Under the pieces are notes generated by a model. The model was not told the origin of the DNA and searched no databases. It saw only the letters and a program-made list of their open reading frames with translations. DNA of 64,000 nt from Orrella marina (GTDB taxonomy: Bacteria; Pseudomonadota; Gammaproteobacteria; Burkholderiales; Burkholderiaceae_B): positions 2,976,001 to 3,040,000 of the forward strand of contig NZ_CP028901.1 in the NCBI RefSeq assembly GCF_003058465.1, read 5' to 3'. This document shows, piece by piece, positions 26,124 to 35,126 of the stretch (within the stretch, counting starts at the first letter, position 1; the number at the start of each line of letters is the position of its first letter). The translations under genes and the position numbers were made by a program.

Positions 26124-27338
26124 CTACAGATACTGCTGTAGCCAAAGTCGCAGTTGGTCGTACGCCCTTCCAAAGAAACCCGCACGATCGACAGGTTGCA
26201 GCACATTCAGCGGAACCACCCGCAACGGCTTGTCTTCGAGCGTCATCGTCAGCGTACCCACCCGCTCACCCTGGGACAGGGGTGCTAGCAGCGGATCCGG
26301 ACGACTGGCGACCATTCGCACCTCCCCGGTCTTGCCACGTGGCACTGTCAACAAAAGCGGCTTGGTGCTACCGAGCTCTGCAACATCTGTCGTACCTTCC
26401 CAGACTTGAGCCTGAACGGCGGATTGCCCTGCAGCAACGAGCTCAACCGTGTCAAAGTTCTGGAAGGACCAGTTCAGAAGTTTGAGGCTTTCTTCTGCAC
26501 GGCTGGCCTCGCTGTTTGCACCAACCAGTACGCTGATCACCCGGCGATCACCACGCTGTGCGGTCGAGATCAGGCAATAGCCTGCCGCATCCGTGTGCCC
26601 TGTTTTCATACCATCGACCGATGGATCTGCCCAGAGAAGGCGGTTGCGGTTTGCCTGCTTGATGTTGTTATAGGTGAACTCGCGCATGGAGTAGAGCGCA
26701 TAACGATCCGGATGGTCCTCGATCATTCTCTGCGCAAGGATGGCGAGATCCTTGACCGTAGTAGTGTGCTGTGGATCAGGCAGTCCAGTCGAATTGCGGA
26801 AAGTCGTTTCGGTCATGCCCATTTCAACAGCTTTCTCTGTCATCAACTGGGCAAATGCCTCTTCCGTCCCGGCCAGCAGCTCAGCCATGGCGACCGACGC
26901 ATCATTTCCTGACTGAACAATGATTCCTTTGAGTAACTCATCAACAGTGACCGGCATGCGCGGCTCAATGAACATCCTCGACCCAGGCGTCTTCCACGCC
27001 TTCTCTGATACTGGCACCTGCTGGTCAGGTGTGATCCTGTTCTGTTTGAGCGCATCAAATGTCAGATAGACCGTCATGATCTTGGTCAATGAGGCTGGCT
27101 CAACCTGTTGATCAGGATTCTGTGCAGCAATGACCTGGCCAGTCACCGCATCCACCACAATCCAGGCACGCGCAGCGATCACGGGAGCTGGCATGGTCGA
27201 CACACTCTGAACCGGCACAGTCTGCGCTTCAGGTGAACCGGTCTTGTAAATGCTCTGGGCAACCGAAGCTGGTACCAGCGCACAAGCCAGCGCAGCGGCC
27301 ACAAACTGTCTGGAACGTAGAGAAATTCTTGAAAACAT
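26124..27338 (-). CDS. dacA: D-alanyl-D-alanine carboxypeptidase (PBP5/6 type)
   Basis: Periplasmic enzyme that trims the last D-Ala from peptidoglycan stem peptides. The 404-residue precursor has a signal peptide ending near ASVAQS, then the three serine-transferase motifs: S-L-T-K near residue 84, S-G-N near residue 145 and K-T-G near residue 248. A PBP5 C-terminal beta domain follows, and an amphipathic C-terminal helix ends L-R-L-W-L-Q-Q-Y-L for membrane attachment. The gene lies about 70 bp upstream of the aminotransferase and probably shares its transcript. Confidence 0.95.
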   Translation of the reverse strand: MFSRISLRSRQFVAAALACALVPASVAQSIYKTGSPEAQTVPVQSVSTMPAPVIAARAWIVVDAVTGQVIAAQNPDQQVEPASLTKIMTVYLTFDALKQNRITPDQQVPVSEKAWKTPGSRMFIEPRMPVTVDELLKGIIVQSGNDASVAMAELLAGTEEAFAQLMTEKAVEMGMTETTFRNSTGLPDPQHTTTVKDLAILAQRMIEDHPDRYALYSMREFTYNNIKQANRNRLLWADPSVDGMKTGHTDAAGYCLISTAQRGDRRVISVLVGANSEASRAEESLKLLNWSFQNFDTVELVAAGQSAVQAQVWEGTTDVAELGSTKPLLLTVPRGKTGEVRMVASRPDPLLAPLSQGERVGTLTMTLEDKPLRVVPLNVLQPVDRAGFFGRAYDQLRLWLQQYL

Positions 27339-27411
27339 CTGGGCTTTCCGTTACGAGCAATCTAAAGCGTCATGTTAACTGGAATGAAGGTCACCGGCGG
27401 CTTTGGTCATC

Positions 27412-28056
27412 TTATAGTGCGCGCAATCTTGTCTGGACCAGATGCCTGAGGATCAGCAACTTTCCATGAAAAAAATGACCAGCATTTGGCACCACCACAA
27501 CCGGCATGTCGATCGGACGCGCCCAGTCCATGACCTCTGACAGGGGAACGACGTCATCGTTCTCTCCGTGAACAATCAGGGCGTCATCGGGCGCGACAGT
27601 CTCGAGGTGGCGAAATCTCAATGCAGCCGATCCGGCCAGAATGACGGCGTCGGGCAGGCGTTCATCGGCAGCTTGCCAGATACCGTAGAGTTGAAGCCCA
27701 ATCGATGTCCCGAAAGAAAATCCGCCCAGAACCCATTTGCCAGCGGCAATATCCGGAAACTGTTCGCTGAACTGCTCGACCAGTGCTTTCATGTCCTGGG
27801 TTTCGCCGCGTCCTTCGTCAAACTCACCAGCTGACGAACCAATCCCTCTGAAGTTCGGACGCACAGCTACCAGGCCCCGTTGAACACATGCCCGGGAAAT
27901 AGTTGTGACCACCTTGTTGTCACGGGTTCCACCCTGTACCGGGTTGGGGTGCAACACCAGGGCCCAGCCCTGCGGCTCGCCATCAGGCCAGTCCAGCGCA
28001 CAATCTATATCGCCCACCAGTCCCTGAAACATCATTTTCTGCGTTTTACTTGCCAT
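27412..28056 (-). CDS. Alpha/beta hydrolase (COG2945-like)
   Basis: A serine hydrolase of about 214 residues. It has the nucleophile elbow GFSFGTSIGLQL (G-x-S-x-G), the acid in HGENDDVVPLSEV, and the histidine in NAGHFFHGKL. The segment LHPNPVQGGTRDNKVV and VRPNFRGIGSS identify a group of predicted hydrolases of unknown substrate. The ATG at 28056 is used; a GTG at 28065 is also possible. It lies 20 bp downstream of the lipoprotein gene of the lipid-transport cluster. Confidence 0.82.
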   Translation of the reverse strand: MASKTQKMMFQGLVGDIDCALDWPDGEPQGWALVLHPNPVQGGTRDNKVVTTISRACVQRGLVAVRPNFRGIGSSAGEFDEGRGETQDMKALVEQFSEQFPDIAAGKWVLGGFSFGTSIGLQLYGIWQAADERLPDAVILAGSAALRFRHLETVAPDDALIVHGENDDVVPLSEVMDWARPIDMPVVVVPNAGHFFHGKLLILRHLVQTRLRAL

Positions 28057-28076
28057 GAGAGTCACTTCTATCCGAT

Positions 28077-28694
28077 CTATTTCTGCGCAGTCTGGCTAAT
28101 CCAGGCTGTCAGGTCGTTTGCCAGCTGGTTGGTCGCTATCCGCAAGGCCCGTGCCCCAGCCTGCGCATCGTTGGCCTGCGCACGTACGCGCTCCGTATCG
28201 CGATACTGCCCTAAAACATCACTCCCGCGCAACAGCACCGCCTGAATGCCCACGATACCTTCATTGCCTGAACCGTCTGCTGCATACACCTGTTCAAACT
28301 GCAAAAGGTTGACACGCAAAGTCAGGGCATCACTGCCTACACTCTCTGGCAAGATCGCAAAATTCCGGGAAAGCCGGTCGATCAATCGCTCGTGGATCAG
28401 GCTGTCTGGTGACGCAGCCCACTCGTAGGTTGCGTAGCGGTTGGGCAAGCCATCGGGCCCCATGCGCCAGACCACCCCAACCCCTTGAAGCATGGCTGGT
28501 GCTGAAACAGGGGGAACAACGAGCGTTTTGACTGGTGCACTTTGTGCGGCACGTGTCACACCATCAGGTGGAGCACCCAGGTCGAGTCTCTGCAGAGCTG
28601 GTGGCACCTGACCAAGCCCCGTACACCCGACGAGCAGCATGGCAGCCAGGATAGTGATCAATCGGCCAGGCGCTACTGATATGAAAGGGTTCAT
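28077..28694 (-). CDS. PqiC/ABC-transport auxiliary lipoprotein
   Basis: A 205-residue outer-membrane lipoprotein precursor. The lipobox LVGC is at residues 21-24 after a hydrophobic stretch. The body matches the ABC-type transport auxiliary lipoprotein family (DUF330/PqiC type), with YATYEWAASPDSLIHERLID and LLQFEQVYAADGS. The ATG at 28694 has AAAGGA eight bases upstream. With the MCE, ATPase and permease genes it forms a four-part lipid-transport system, in which it likely links the MCE protein to the outer membrane. Confidence 0.88.
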   Translation of the reverse strand: MNPFISVAPGRLITILAAMLLVGCTGLGQVPPALQRLDLGAPPDGVTRAAQSAPVKTLVVPPVSAPAMLQGVGVVWRMGPDGLPNRYATYEWAASPDSLIHERLIDRLSRNFAILPESVGSDALTLRVNLLQFEQVYAADGSGNEGIVGIQAVLLRGSDVLGQYRDTERVRAQANDAQAGARALRIATNQLANDLTAWISQTAQK

Positions 28695-28706
28695 GCAAAA
28701 CATCCT

Positions 28707-29654
28707 TTACTGGTTGAATCCGTCAAATCCAGGCTCGCCCGGGCCTGGCCTGACTTCTGGTGCACCGAACAGAAGGGACTGCGGAGCACGCTCAACTTCA
28801 CGCATCGTCCTGTCGAAGGTTCTGGAGGCCCGGCTCAAACTTTCCAGCACCCGGTTCACCTCGGGCAGGACGGAGGATTGCAACTGCGCGGCAGAGCGCT
28901 CAAGCTGCTTGAGGCTCAGCGCAGCCTGACCTATTGGCCCGTTACTGCTGTTGAGCATATCGATCGTCGTCTGAGCCGATTTGACCAGCGAACTCACGTC
29001 ATTGCCCATCCCGTCAAAGACTTCCAGAGAACGCTTCAGATCTCTCGCCAGACCGGGCAGCTCCTGCAAAGTCGGCTCGAGCTTGATAACCGACTGATTC
29101 AAGGAGGCCGTCAGCGTCCGGGTGTTGTTCATGATCTCGGTGAAAGCCGTGGCATTCTCCTTGGTCACGAAACTCTCGAGTTGTCTGAGCACACCCTCAA
29201 AGTCTGACACCATGTCAACCCCCGCGCTCTGCAGTCGCTGAAAGAAACCTGGGCGCACAGGAATCAAATAAGGCTTTGAAGGGGTCGAGACAACCTTCTC
29301 CGGGTCCCTGCCATCATCTCTCAAGTCAATATTGGAGATTCCTGTCACCCCCTGGGTGCTGATCTCGGCCCATGTGCCTTTTGTCACTGGCGTCTGCGGC
29401 AACACACCAATGCTGATGCGGATACTTCCAGGGTTCTCCTGATCAAAGCCAAGCCCCTGAACCTGCCCCACCGGCATGCCCTGATAGCGAACCTGGGACT
29501 GCACCGACAAGCCTCCAACTGGTAATTGCGAAACGAGCTCAAACGGCTCGTACGTGACATTCTTGCGACCAATCCAGATGGCCGTGATGGCTGCTGCTGC
29601 AAGCAGCACCAGCACAAACAACCCGGCGATGATGGCGTGACTTCGATTCTCCAT
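28707..29654 (-). CDS. MCE-family lipid transport protein (MlaD-like)
   Basis: A 315-residue periplasmic protein anchored by one N-terminal helix (AIIAGLFVLVLLAAAAITAI). The MCE domain follows with QLPVGGLSVQSQVRYQGMPV and GVTGISNIDLRDD. The rest is helical and low in complexity, typical of the longer MCE proteins. It carries phospholipids between membranes with the ATPase and permease upstream and the lipoprotein downstream. Confidence 0.92.
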   Translation of the reverse strand: MENRSHAIIAGLFVLVLLAAAAITAIWIGRKNVTYEPFELVSQLPVGGLSVQSQVRYQGMPVGQVQGLGFDQENPGSIRISIGVLPQTPVTKGTWAEISTQGVTGISNIDLRDDGRDPEKVVSTPSKPYLIPVRPGFFQRLQSAGVDMVSDFEGVLRQLESFVTKENATAFTEIMNNTRTLTASLNQSVIKLEPTLQELPGLARDLKRSLEVFDGMGNDVSSLVKSAQTTIDMLNSSNGPIGQAALSLKQLERSAAQLQSSVLPEVNRVLESLSRASRTFDRTMREVERAPQSLLFGAPEVRPGPGEPGFDGFNQ

Positions 29655-29669
29655 ATCAATCCCAATCTG

Positions 29670-30446
29670 TCATTGTGCGGTCTTTCCCATCGCCCTCACC
29701 CCACGTTCACCATGAAAAAACGCTTCAATAAACGGGTGTTCGGTCTGCATGACGTCCTGAATCGAGCCCTCAACCAGAACCCGCTTTTCTGCGAGAACTG
29801 CCACACGCGTGGACAGGTCTCGAATCGTATCAAGATCATGGGTCACCATGATCACCGTAAATCCAAGCTGCTGGTGCAGTGACTTGATCAGCGCCACAAA
29901 TTCATCCGAACGCTGGGGATCCAGCCCAGCTGTCGGCTCGTCAAGAAACAGCAACTCGGGATCCAGCGAGAGCGCCCGGGCTAGCGCAACCCGCTTGATC
30001 ATTCCGCCCGAAAGATCCGAGGGCATCAGCAAAGCGTCCTGCGCCGAAAGGCCAACCCACGCCAGCCGCATCAGCACCACCTCACGGATCAGATCCTCAG
30101 GCAGGTACCTGACCTCGCGCAAGGGCAAGGCAACATTGTCAAAAACCGGCAACGCAGAAAAAAGCGCACCCGACTGAAACAGCATTCCCCAGCGGCGTGT
30201 CAGCGCGATCCGGTCGGCCCCCCTGTAAGACTCGATCAGCCTGCCAAACACCTTGATGGTGCCCCCCCACGCGCGCTGCAATCCGAGTATGTGACGCAAC
30301 AAGGTTGTTTTGCCAGAGCCAGACCCCCCCACCAGAGAGAGAATCTCGCGCGGTTGAACATCCATACTCAGGCGCTCGTGCACGACGTGGGTGCCAAATC
30401 CTGTCGTCAGATCCTTGACCTCAATGACGGGAGCCTGTTCTTGCAT
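29670..30446 (-). CDS. ABC transporter ATPase (MlaF-like)
   Basis: A 258-residue ATPase. Walker A is GGSGSGKTTLLRHI, the signature LSGGMIKRVALARALSLDPE and Walker B LLFLDEPTAGLDP. The M-I-K-R form after L-S-G-G is characteristic of Mla-type ATPases. It sits between the permease gene (stop three bases upstream) and the MCE gene. Confidence 0.93.
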   Translation of the reverse strand: MQEQAPVIEVKDLTTGFGTHVVHERLSMDVQPREILSLVGGSGSGKTTLLRHILGLQRAWGGTIKVFGRLIESYRGADRIALTRRWGMLFQSGALFSALPVFDNVALPLREVRYLPEDLIREVVLMRLAWVGLSAQDALLMPSDLSGGMIKRVALARALSLDPELLFLDEPTAGLDPQRSDEFVALIKSLHQQLGFTVIMVTHDLDTIRDLSTRVAVLAEKRVLVEGSIQDVMQTEHPFIEAFFHGERGVRAMGKTAQ

Positions 30447-30448
30447 CG

Positions 30449-31564
30449 TCAGATCCCCATCTGGCTAAAGATGACTGCATAAATCGCGTCAATCAGAATG
30501 ACACCCGTGATGGCCGTCACAACCGAAGTCGTGGTCCCTTTGCCAAGACTTTCCGTATTGGGCTCGATACGTAACCCGAAATGGCAAGCTACCAACGCCA
30601 CCCACGCACCAAATGTCACACCCTTGATCGTTCCAATCCAGAAATTCTTCAGGCCCACGGCTCTGGGAAGCTGCTCAAAAAACCATGCCATCTGCAAGCC
30701 AAGTTCGTACTTGGCGGCGATCATGCCACCGAACAATGCAAGCGCATCCGTCCAGAGCACCAGCAGTGGCATCACCAGAGCCAGCGCAATCACTCTCGGC
30801 AAGATCAGGCGCTGGCTCTGGGATATGCCCATAACGTCCATGGCATCAAGCTCCTGAGTGACACGCATGACGCCAATCTGGGCGGTAATGGCCGAACCCG
30901 AGCGACCCGCCACCAGAATGGCTGCCAGCACCGGACCCAGCTCCCGAACGATCGAAACACCCAGAAGGGTCACGATAAACTGCCCCGCACCAAACATAGC
31001 CAGCTGCTGGGCGGAAAGATAGGAAATCACCACGCCGATCAGAAACCCGACCAGTGCCGTGATACCTAGCGCCTGCGCGCCCGCACGAAACACCTGCGCC
31101 GAGATTTCTTTCCAGGGGCCACGGTGAGGTCTGGCGAGAAAGCCGACCATATCAAATGCAAGCCGGCCAAGCAGGGTCAGCAGCATGACACCATGCTCGT
31201 ATGCCACGCCTGCGCCTCGCCCGATCTGCTCGATCCAGCCAAACGGGTCAAATTTCTGCTTCGGGATTCTGTCTTGCTGCGCACCCATGGCCAGCATGCG
31301 AAAGAGGTCCTTCTGTCCAGCCGTCAGCTCCAGTCCATCTGGTACCTTGTGGCCCCAGCGATCCCAGAGTAGCTGTGCGCCAACAGTATCAAGCCGGGTC
31401 TGCTCATCAAGCTCCCAGCGCATATCTTCCTTGACCGCCTTGAGCTCACGACGGCGACGGGCAACCTCTCCCCCGCTGGAGAGCGCGGCCACATCCCAGC
31501 GTCCGCTGATTGTGCAGACACTATCTGTACGTGAAATAAAAGACTCACTCTTCGCAGTCTTCAT
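30449..31564 (-). CDS. ABC transporter permease with N-terminal STAS-like domain (MlaE-like)
   Basis: A 371-residue inner-membrane permease. The first 120 residues are soluble and STAS-like (CTISGRWDVAALSSGG, LDTVGAQLLWDRW). The MlaE domain follows, with GFLIGVVISYLSAQQLAMFG and IVRELGPVLAAILVAGRSGS around residues 170-230 and further helices to the end. It drives lipid transport with the MlaF-like ATPase. The fused STAS-like part is a known variant in Burkholderiales, standing in for a separate MlaB. The ATG at 31564 is preferred to a TTG three codons upstream. Confidence 0.92.
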   Translation of the reverse strand: MKTAKSESFISRTDSVCTISGRWDVAALSSGGEVARRRRELKAVKEDMRWELDEQTRLDTVGAQLLWDRWGHKVPDGLELTAGQKDLFRMLAMGAQQDRIPKQKFDPFGWIEQIGRGAGVAYEHGVMLLTLLGRLAFDMVGFLARPHRGPWKEISAQVFRAGAQALGITALVGFLIGVVISYLSAQQLAMFGAGQFIVTLLGVSIVRELGPVLAAILVAGRSGSAITAQIGVMRVTQELDAMDVMGISQSQRLILPRVIALALVMPLLVLWTDALALFGGMIAAKYELGLQMAWFFEQLPRAVGLKNFWIGTIKGVTFGAWVALVACHFGLRIEPNTESLGKGTTTSVVTAITGVILIDAIYAVIFSQMGI

Positions 31565-31768
31565 TCGCCCCAAAACCTGAATTCAATGGCTATTCCTGTC
31601 TGGCATAATGCCCGCGTAGTCCAGTCGCCTGTGAGATACTGACCGAAAACATCACTGGTCGTTCCCGGATGATGCAGACCGCACCCTTCAGATTGAACAA
31701 GCACGAGGCCATCCCTGGACAGGACTAAATATTGCCATAAACAATGGATACTACACTGACACGCCCGC

Positions 31769-32593
31769 ATGAAAGTGCCTGACACCCGACAAAGCATCCC
31801 GGACTTCGTCTTGCAGTTGCGTCAGAAGCTACCTCAATGGGCTCATACGGACTGGCTTGAACAGACGGGGTCGACCAACGCCGATCTGTTTGAACTGGCA
31901 AGACAGTACAGAACGCCTGAACACTGGCCGCGCCTGCTCGGCAGCAACCACCAGACGCAAGGCAAAGGTCGTGCGGGCAGACCCTGGCTAGACCGGTCAG
32001 GTGAGACGCTCATGTTCTCGTGCGGCTTCATGCTGAACATGCCCACAAGACTGCTCGCGGGTGTTGCACCTGCACTGGGGATTGCCACTTGTGAGGCACT
32101 CAGACCACTTGCAGGCCACGACATCGGGCGCCTCAGCATGAAATGGCCTAACGACATCATGATTGACGACAGCAAGCTTGCCGGCATTCTGGTCGAGTCA
32201 AGAATCATGGGAAACGGGATATTTCTGGTCGTCGGAATGGGGCTGAATCTGGCTGGCGCATCAGACTTGTCAGCCGAACTGAATCGTGACGTTTCCGACT
32301 GGAGCAGCCTGGACGGCGCTGTCGCAGAACGATCCCGGCTGGTTGCACAGGTCGCGCAAAGCTGGCAACAATGCCTTGCCTTACATAGCCTCGCTCCTTT
32401 GCAACATCTCAGAGAATCCTTTGAGCTGTTTGACTATTTACGAAACAGACAGGTCAACGTTCTACAAGGAGACCAGATCCAGCTGACCGGGACAGCGTCT
32501 GGTCTGGCAGAAGATGGCAGCCTGCTGGTCCGCCTTGCCGATGGCACAATGGAATCTGTTCGAGTCGGAGATATTTCAGTGCGCAAGGTCTGA
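31769..32593 (+). CDS. birA: Biotin-[acetyl-CoA-carboxylase] ligase
   Basis: Attaches biotin to carrier proteins. The 274-residue protein has the motif TQGKGRAGRPWLD (the biotinyl-AMP loop), MKWPNDIMIDDSKLAGILVE and the C-terminal SH3-like domain. It lacks the N-terminal DNA-binding domain of E. coli BirA, so it is a class I ligase without repressor activity. It is divergent from the permease gene and leads into coaX 63 bp later, the usual pairing in Bordetella relatives. Confidence 0.93.
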   Translation: MKVPDTRQSIPDFVLQLRQKLPQWAHTDWLEQTGSTNADLFELARQYRTPEHWPRLLGSNHQTQGKGRAGRPWLDRSGETLMFSCGFMLNMPTRLLAGVAPALGIATCEALRPLAGHDIGRLSMKWPNDIMIDDSKLAGILVESRIMGNGIFLVVGMGLNLAGASDLSAELNRDVSDWSSLDGAVAERSRLVAQVAQSWQQCLALHSLAPLQHLRESFELFDYLRNRQVNVLQGDQIQLTGTASGLAEDGSLLVRLADGTMESVRVGDISVRKV

Positions 32594-32656
32594 TGTCCGT
32601 GCCTGCCAGATGATCCTGCCCCCATTACTGCTTCCGGAATCACCTACTACAAAGTC

Positions 32657-33493
32657 ATGACTGGCCAAGCCGTGAACACTCCCGATTATGTTCTGCTCAT
32701 TGATCTGGGCAATACTCGACTCAAGCTAGGACTCTGGCATGAAGACGCCGGAGAAACCCGTTATCTGAATGCACATCCTCATCAGACACAAGAGTCGCTT
32801 CTGGACTGGCTTGACCAGGAGCTCTTGCGTCTCGGCGTCACACCTCACAAGGCCATTGGTGTGAGTGTGGCGAGTCAGGCACTGATGCTGGCGCTTGAAG
32901 GCTTTCTGGCGAACCGCAGTCAACCGATTCCAGTAGAGTGGGTCTGGCCGGCCGTCCATGCGCACGGCGTGCACAACGCCTATCCTGATCCCCCACAACT
33001 GGGCGCAGATCGCTGGGCAGGTATGCTGGGCGTGATGAAGCGGTTCGCACACGAGGACCGAAGCATTGTGCTGGCCAATTTTGGAACGGCGACAACGATC
33101 GATACGCTTAGCCGCGACCGGCGGTTTCTCGGCGGGCTCATCTTGCCTGGCGTATCCATGATGCAGATGGCCCTATCCAAAGGAACTGCCCGTCTGCCCA
33201 TGGCAACTGGTGAAGTCGCCGATTACCCTGCCAATACCCATGCAGCAATCACCACCGGAATTGTCGCGGCACAACTCGGTGCGATTCGTCGTCAGATCGA
33301 CCTGAGTCAGGAAAGGGACCAGCGTCCCCCGCTGATGTGTGTCAGTGGAGGCGCGTGGGATCTGCTCAGAAAGGAATGGCACCGGACACTACCGGGCACT
33401 TTGGTCGAGGAAGTGCCAAATGTTGTACTGGATGGACTCAGTTTGTTTGCAGGCCCTCAACTACGGGCAAACTCGGATGGACCTGTTGTATAG
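32657..33493 (+). CDS. coaX: Type III pantothenate kinase (Baf homologue)
   Basis: Phosphorylates pantothenate, the first step of coenzyme A synthesis. The 278-residue protein has YVLLIDLGNTRLKLGLW (phosphate-binding), GADRWAGMLG, and NFGTATTIDTL followed by FLGGLILPG. In Bordetella pertussis the homologue was named bvg accessory factor (baf); whether any regulatory role exists here is unknown. Confidence 0.95.
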   Translation: MTGQAVNTPDYVLLIDLGNTRLKLGLWHEDAGETRYLNAHPHQTQESLLDWLDQELLRLGVTPHKAIGVSVASQALMLALEGFLANRSQPIPVEWVWPAVHAHGVHNAYPDPPQLGADRWAGMLGVMKRFAHEDRSIVLANFGTATTIDTLSRDRRFLGGLILPGVSMMQMALSKGTARLPMATGEVADYPANTHAAITTGIVAAQLGAIRRQIDLSQERDQRPPLMCVSGGAWDLLRKEWHRTLPGTLVEEVPNVVLDGLSLFAGPQLRANSDGPVV

Positions 33494-33501
33494 TTCGTTT
33501 T

Positions 33502-33672
33502 ATGAAAGGTTTCGTAATCGTTTTGACGGTGGTCAATCTGCTAGTGTTCGGACTCGGCCAAGGCTGGTTCGGCACAGTGAGAAGTGATCTTGGACGCACC
33601 CCGTCCATGAGCCAGAATCAACTCAACATGGATGCCGTGCAAATTTCACGTGGACGCCTTCAGAACCCTTGA
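33502..33672 (+). CDS. Small membrane-anchored protein downstream of coaX
   Basis: A 56-residue frame, MKGFVIVLTVVNLLVFGLGQ then G-W-F-G-T-V-R-S-D-L-G-R. One hydrophobic helix at the N-terminus precedes a short polar tail. It resembles the N-terminal anchor of larger SPOR-type or unnamed proteins found after coaX in related genera, so it may be a truncated version. Its last 13 bases overlap the end of waaA on the other strand. Translation is plausible but unproven. Confidence 0.5.
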   Translation: MKGFVIVLTVVNLLVFGLGQGWFGTVRSDLGRTPSMSQNQLNMDAVQISRGRLQNP

Positions 33673-35015
33673 TCGTCCATTGGATTCAGTGTTGCGATTG
33701 CTTCCGAAATCCTGGCTGTCGCCCCAACGTGGGTAGCTACCCAGGATTTCCCAGCCATGCCAATCTGGTGTGCCTGGTCCGGTTCGCGTAGCCACTGCAG
33801 CGCCTGCATCAATGCCTGCTCCGGGTCGTTGACCTGGACAAGCGCTTGCGCCTGGAGGGCACTGATAACAGCATCCCTGAAGTTGCGCGTATGGGGGCCA
33901 ACCAGTACCGGGACACCAATTGCACTGGCCTCGATGAAGTTCTGCCCTCCGTGGGGCTCGAAACTTCCACCCACGATCGCGGCATCTGAAGCACCATAGA
34001 AAAACGGCAGTTCGCCCATGGTGTCACCAAGTATCACTTCCATCTCTTTGACATCATCTAGTGCTGCCGGATCGTCACGGATCATGCTCCAGCGCACATA
34101 TCTCAGTCTATGGCTGTCAAGCAGACCGGCGGCCTGATCAAATCTTTCCGGATGCCTTGGTACCAGGACAAACAATGGCGGCACGCCCGCGGGTTCGATC
34201 GGTTGGCGGACCTGCTCGGCTATCAATGGTACAAACCGGGCATCCTCTCCTTCCCGTGTGCTTGCAATGACGACCGTCGGTCTAGCGATTCTTTCGTGCC
34301 AGGCCTGTCCTCCCTGGACGGCAACAACAGGCAACGTGACATCAAACTTCAGATTGCCACACACAGAGACATCCGGCGCACCCGCATCAAACAGTCGACG
34401 CGCATCTTCCGGTGTCTGTGCAAGCACCTTGGTCAAACCCGAGTAGGTATCACGCAACAAGCCTCCAAATATCTGGTTGATCCGCCGCGTCTGGCGGGCA
34501 GATCGTTCGGAGAACCGGGCGCTCGCCAGTATGACCGGCACGCGCCGGACTCTGGCTGCATGCACCAGATTTGGCCAGACCTCACGTTCGATCAGTATCA
34601 CCAGTCGAGGCGAGAAGTGCCTTAGAAACCGGTTCATCGAACCATAGAAATCATATGGGATCCACTGCTGCCTGACCTGTCCGTCGCTGATTTCACGTGC
34701 CAGCAAACGGCGCGCCTCGGCGCGCCCGGTTGGCGTCATGTGAGTCAGCAAGACTCGGTCGCCTTTGAGCAGCAATGACTGTATCAGCGGAACCGCTGCA
34801 CGAACTTCTCCAACACTGACGGCATGCACCCAGACAGGAGGCCTGCCGTCCCAGGGCTGAGGGAAACATCCGAATCTTTCGGCCGCAAATATCCCCCAGT
34901 CACCTTCGGTCTTGCGCGCACGCCATCCCATCCCAAACCAGACCAGCGGTGCAACCAGCATCAGTACTATCGAATAGATCAGTCTCACGACCAAGCCAGC
35001 AACCTCCAAAAACAT
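33660..35015 (-). CDS. waaA: 3-deoxy-D-manno-octulosonic acid transferase
   Basis: Adds Kdo to lipid A precursor at the inner membrane. The 451-residue protein starts with a membrane-anchoring helix, then WVHAVSVGEVRAAVPLIQ (catalytic Glu) near residue 70, and the GT-B donor site VGGSFEPHGGQNFIEASAIG near residue 350. The ATG at 35015 is preferred; a longer frame to 35093 adds 26 residues with no ribosome site. It follows waaC on the same strand. Confidence 0.94.
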   Translation of the reverse strand: MFLEVAGLVVRLIYSIVLMLVAPLVWFGMGWRARKTEGDWGIFAAERFGCFPQPWDGRPPVWVHAVSVGEVRAAVPLIQSLLLKGDRVLLTHMTPTGRAEARRLLAREISDGQVRQQWIPYDFYGSMNRFLRHFSPRLVILIEREVWPNLVHAARVRRVPVILASARFSERSARQTRRINQIFGGLLRDTYSGLTKVLAQTPEDARRLFDAGAPDVSVCGNLKFDVTLPVVAVQGGQAWHERIARPTVVIASTREGEDARFVPLIAEQVRQPIEPAGVPPLFVLVPRHPERFDQAAGLLDSHRLRYVRWSMIRDDPAALDDVKEMEVILGDTMGELPFFYGASDAAIVGGSFEPHGGQNFIEASAIGVPVLVGPHTRNFRDAVISALQAQALVQVNDPEQALMQALQWLREPDQAHQIGMAGKSWVATHVGATARISEAIATLNPMDDQGF

Positions 35016-35126
35016 TACGGTTCGGTACTTCCGGCAGAAATAGCCGTACAAGAGTATACGCACCAGACCACGCCTGCTGCGCATGACTGGCAACTCACAA
35101 CTCGCCCCTGTCGCCGAATCACCCGA

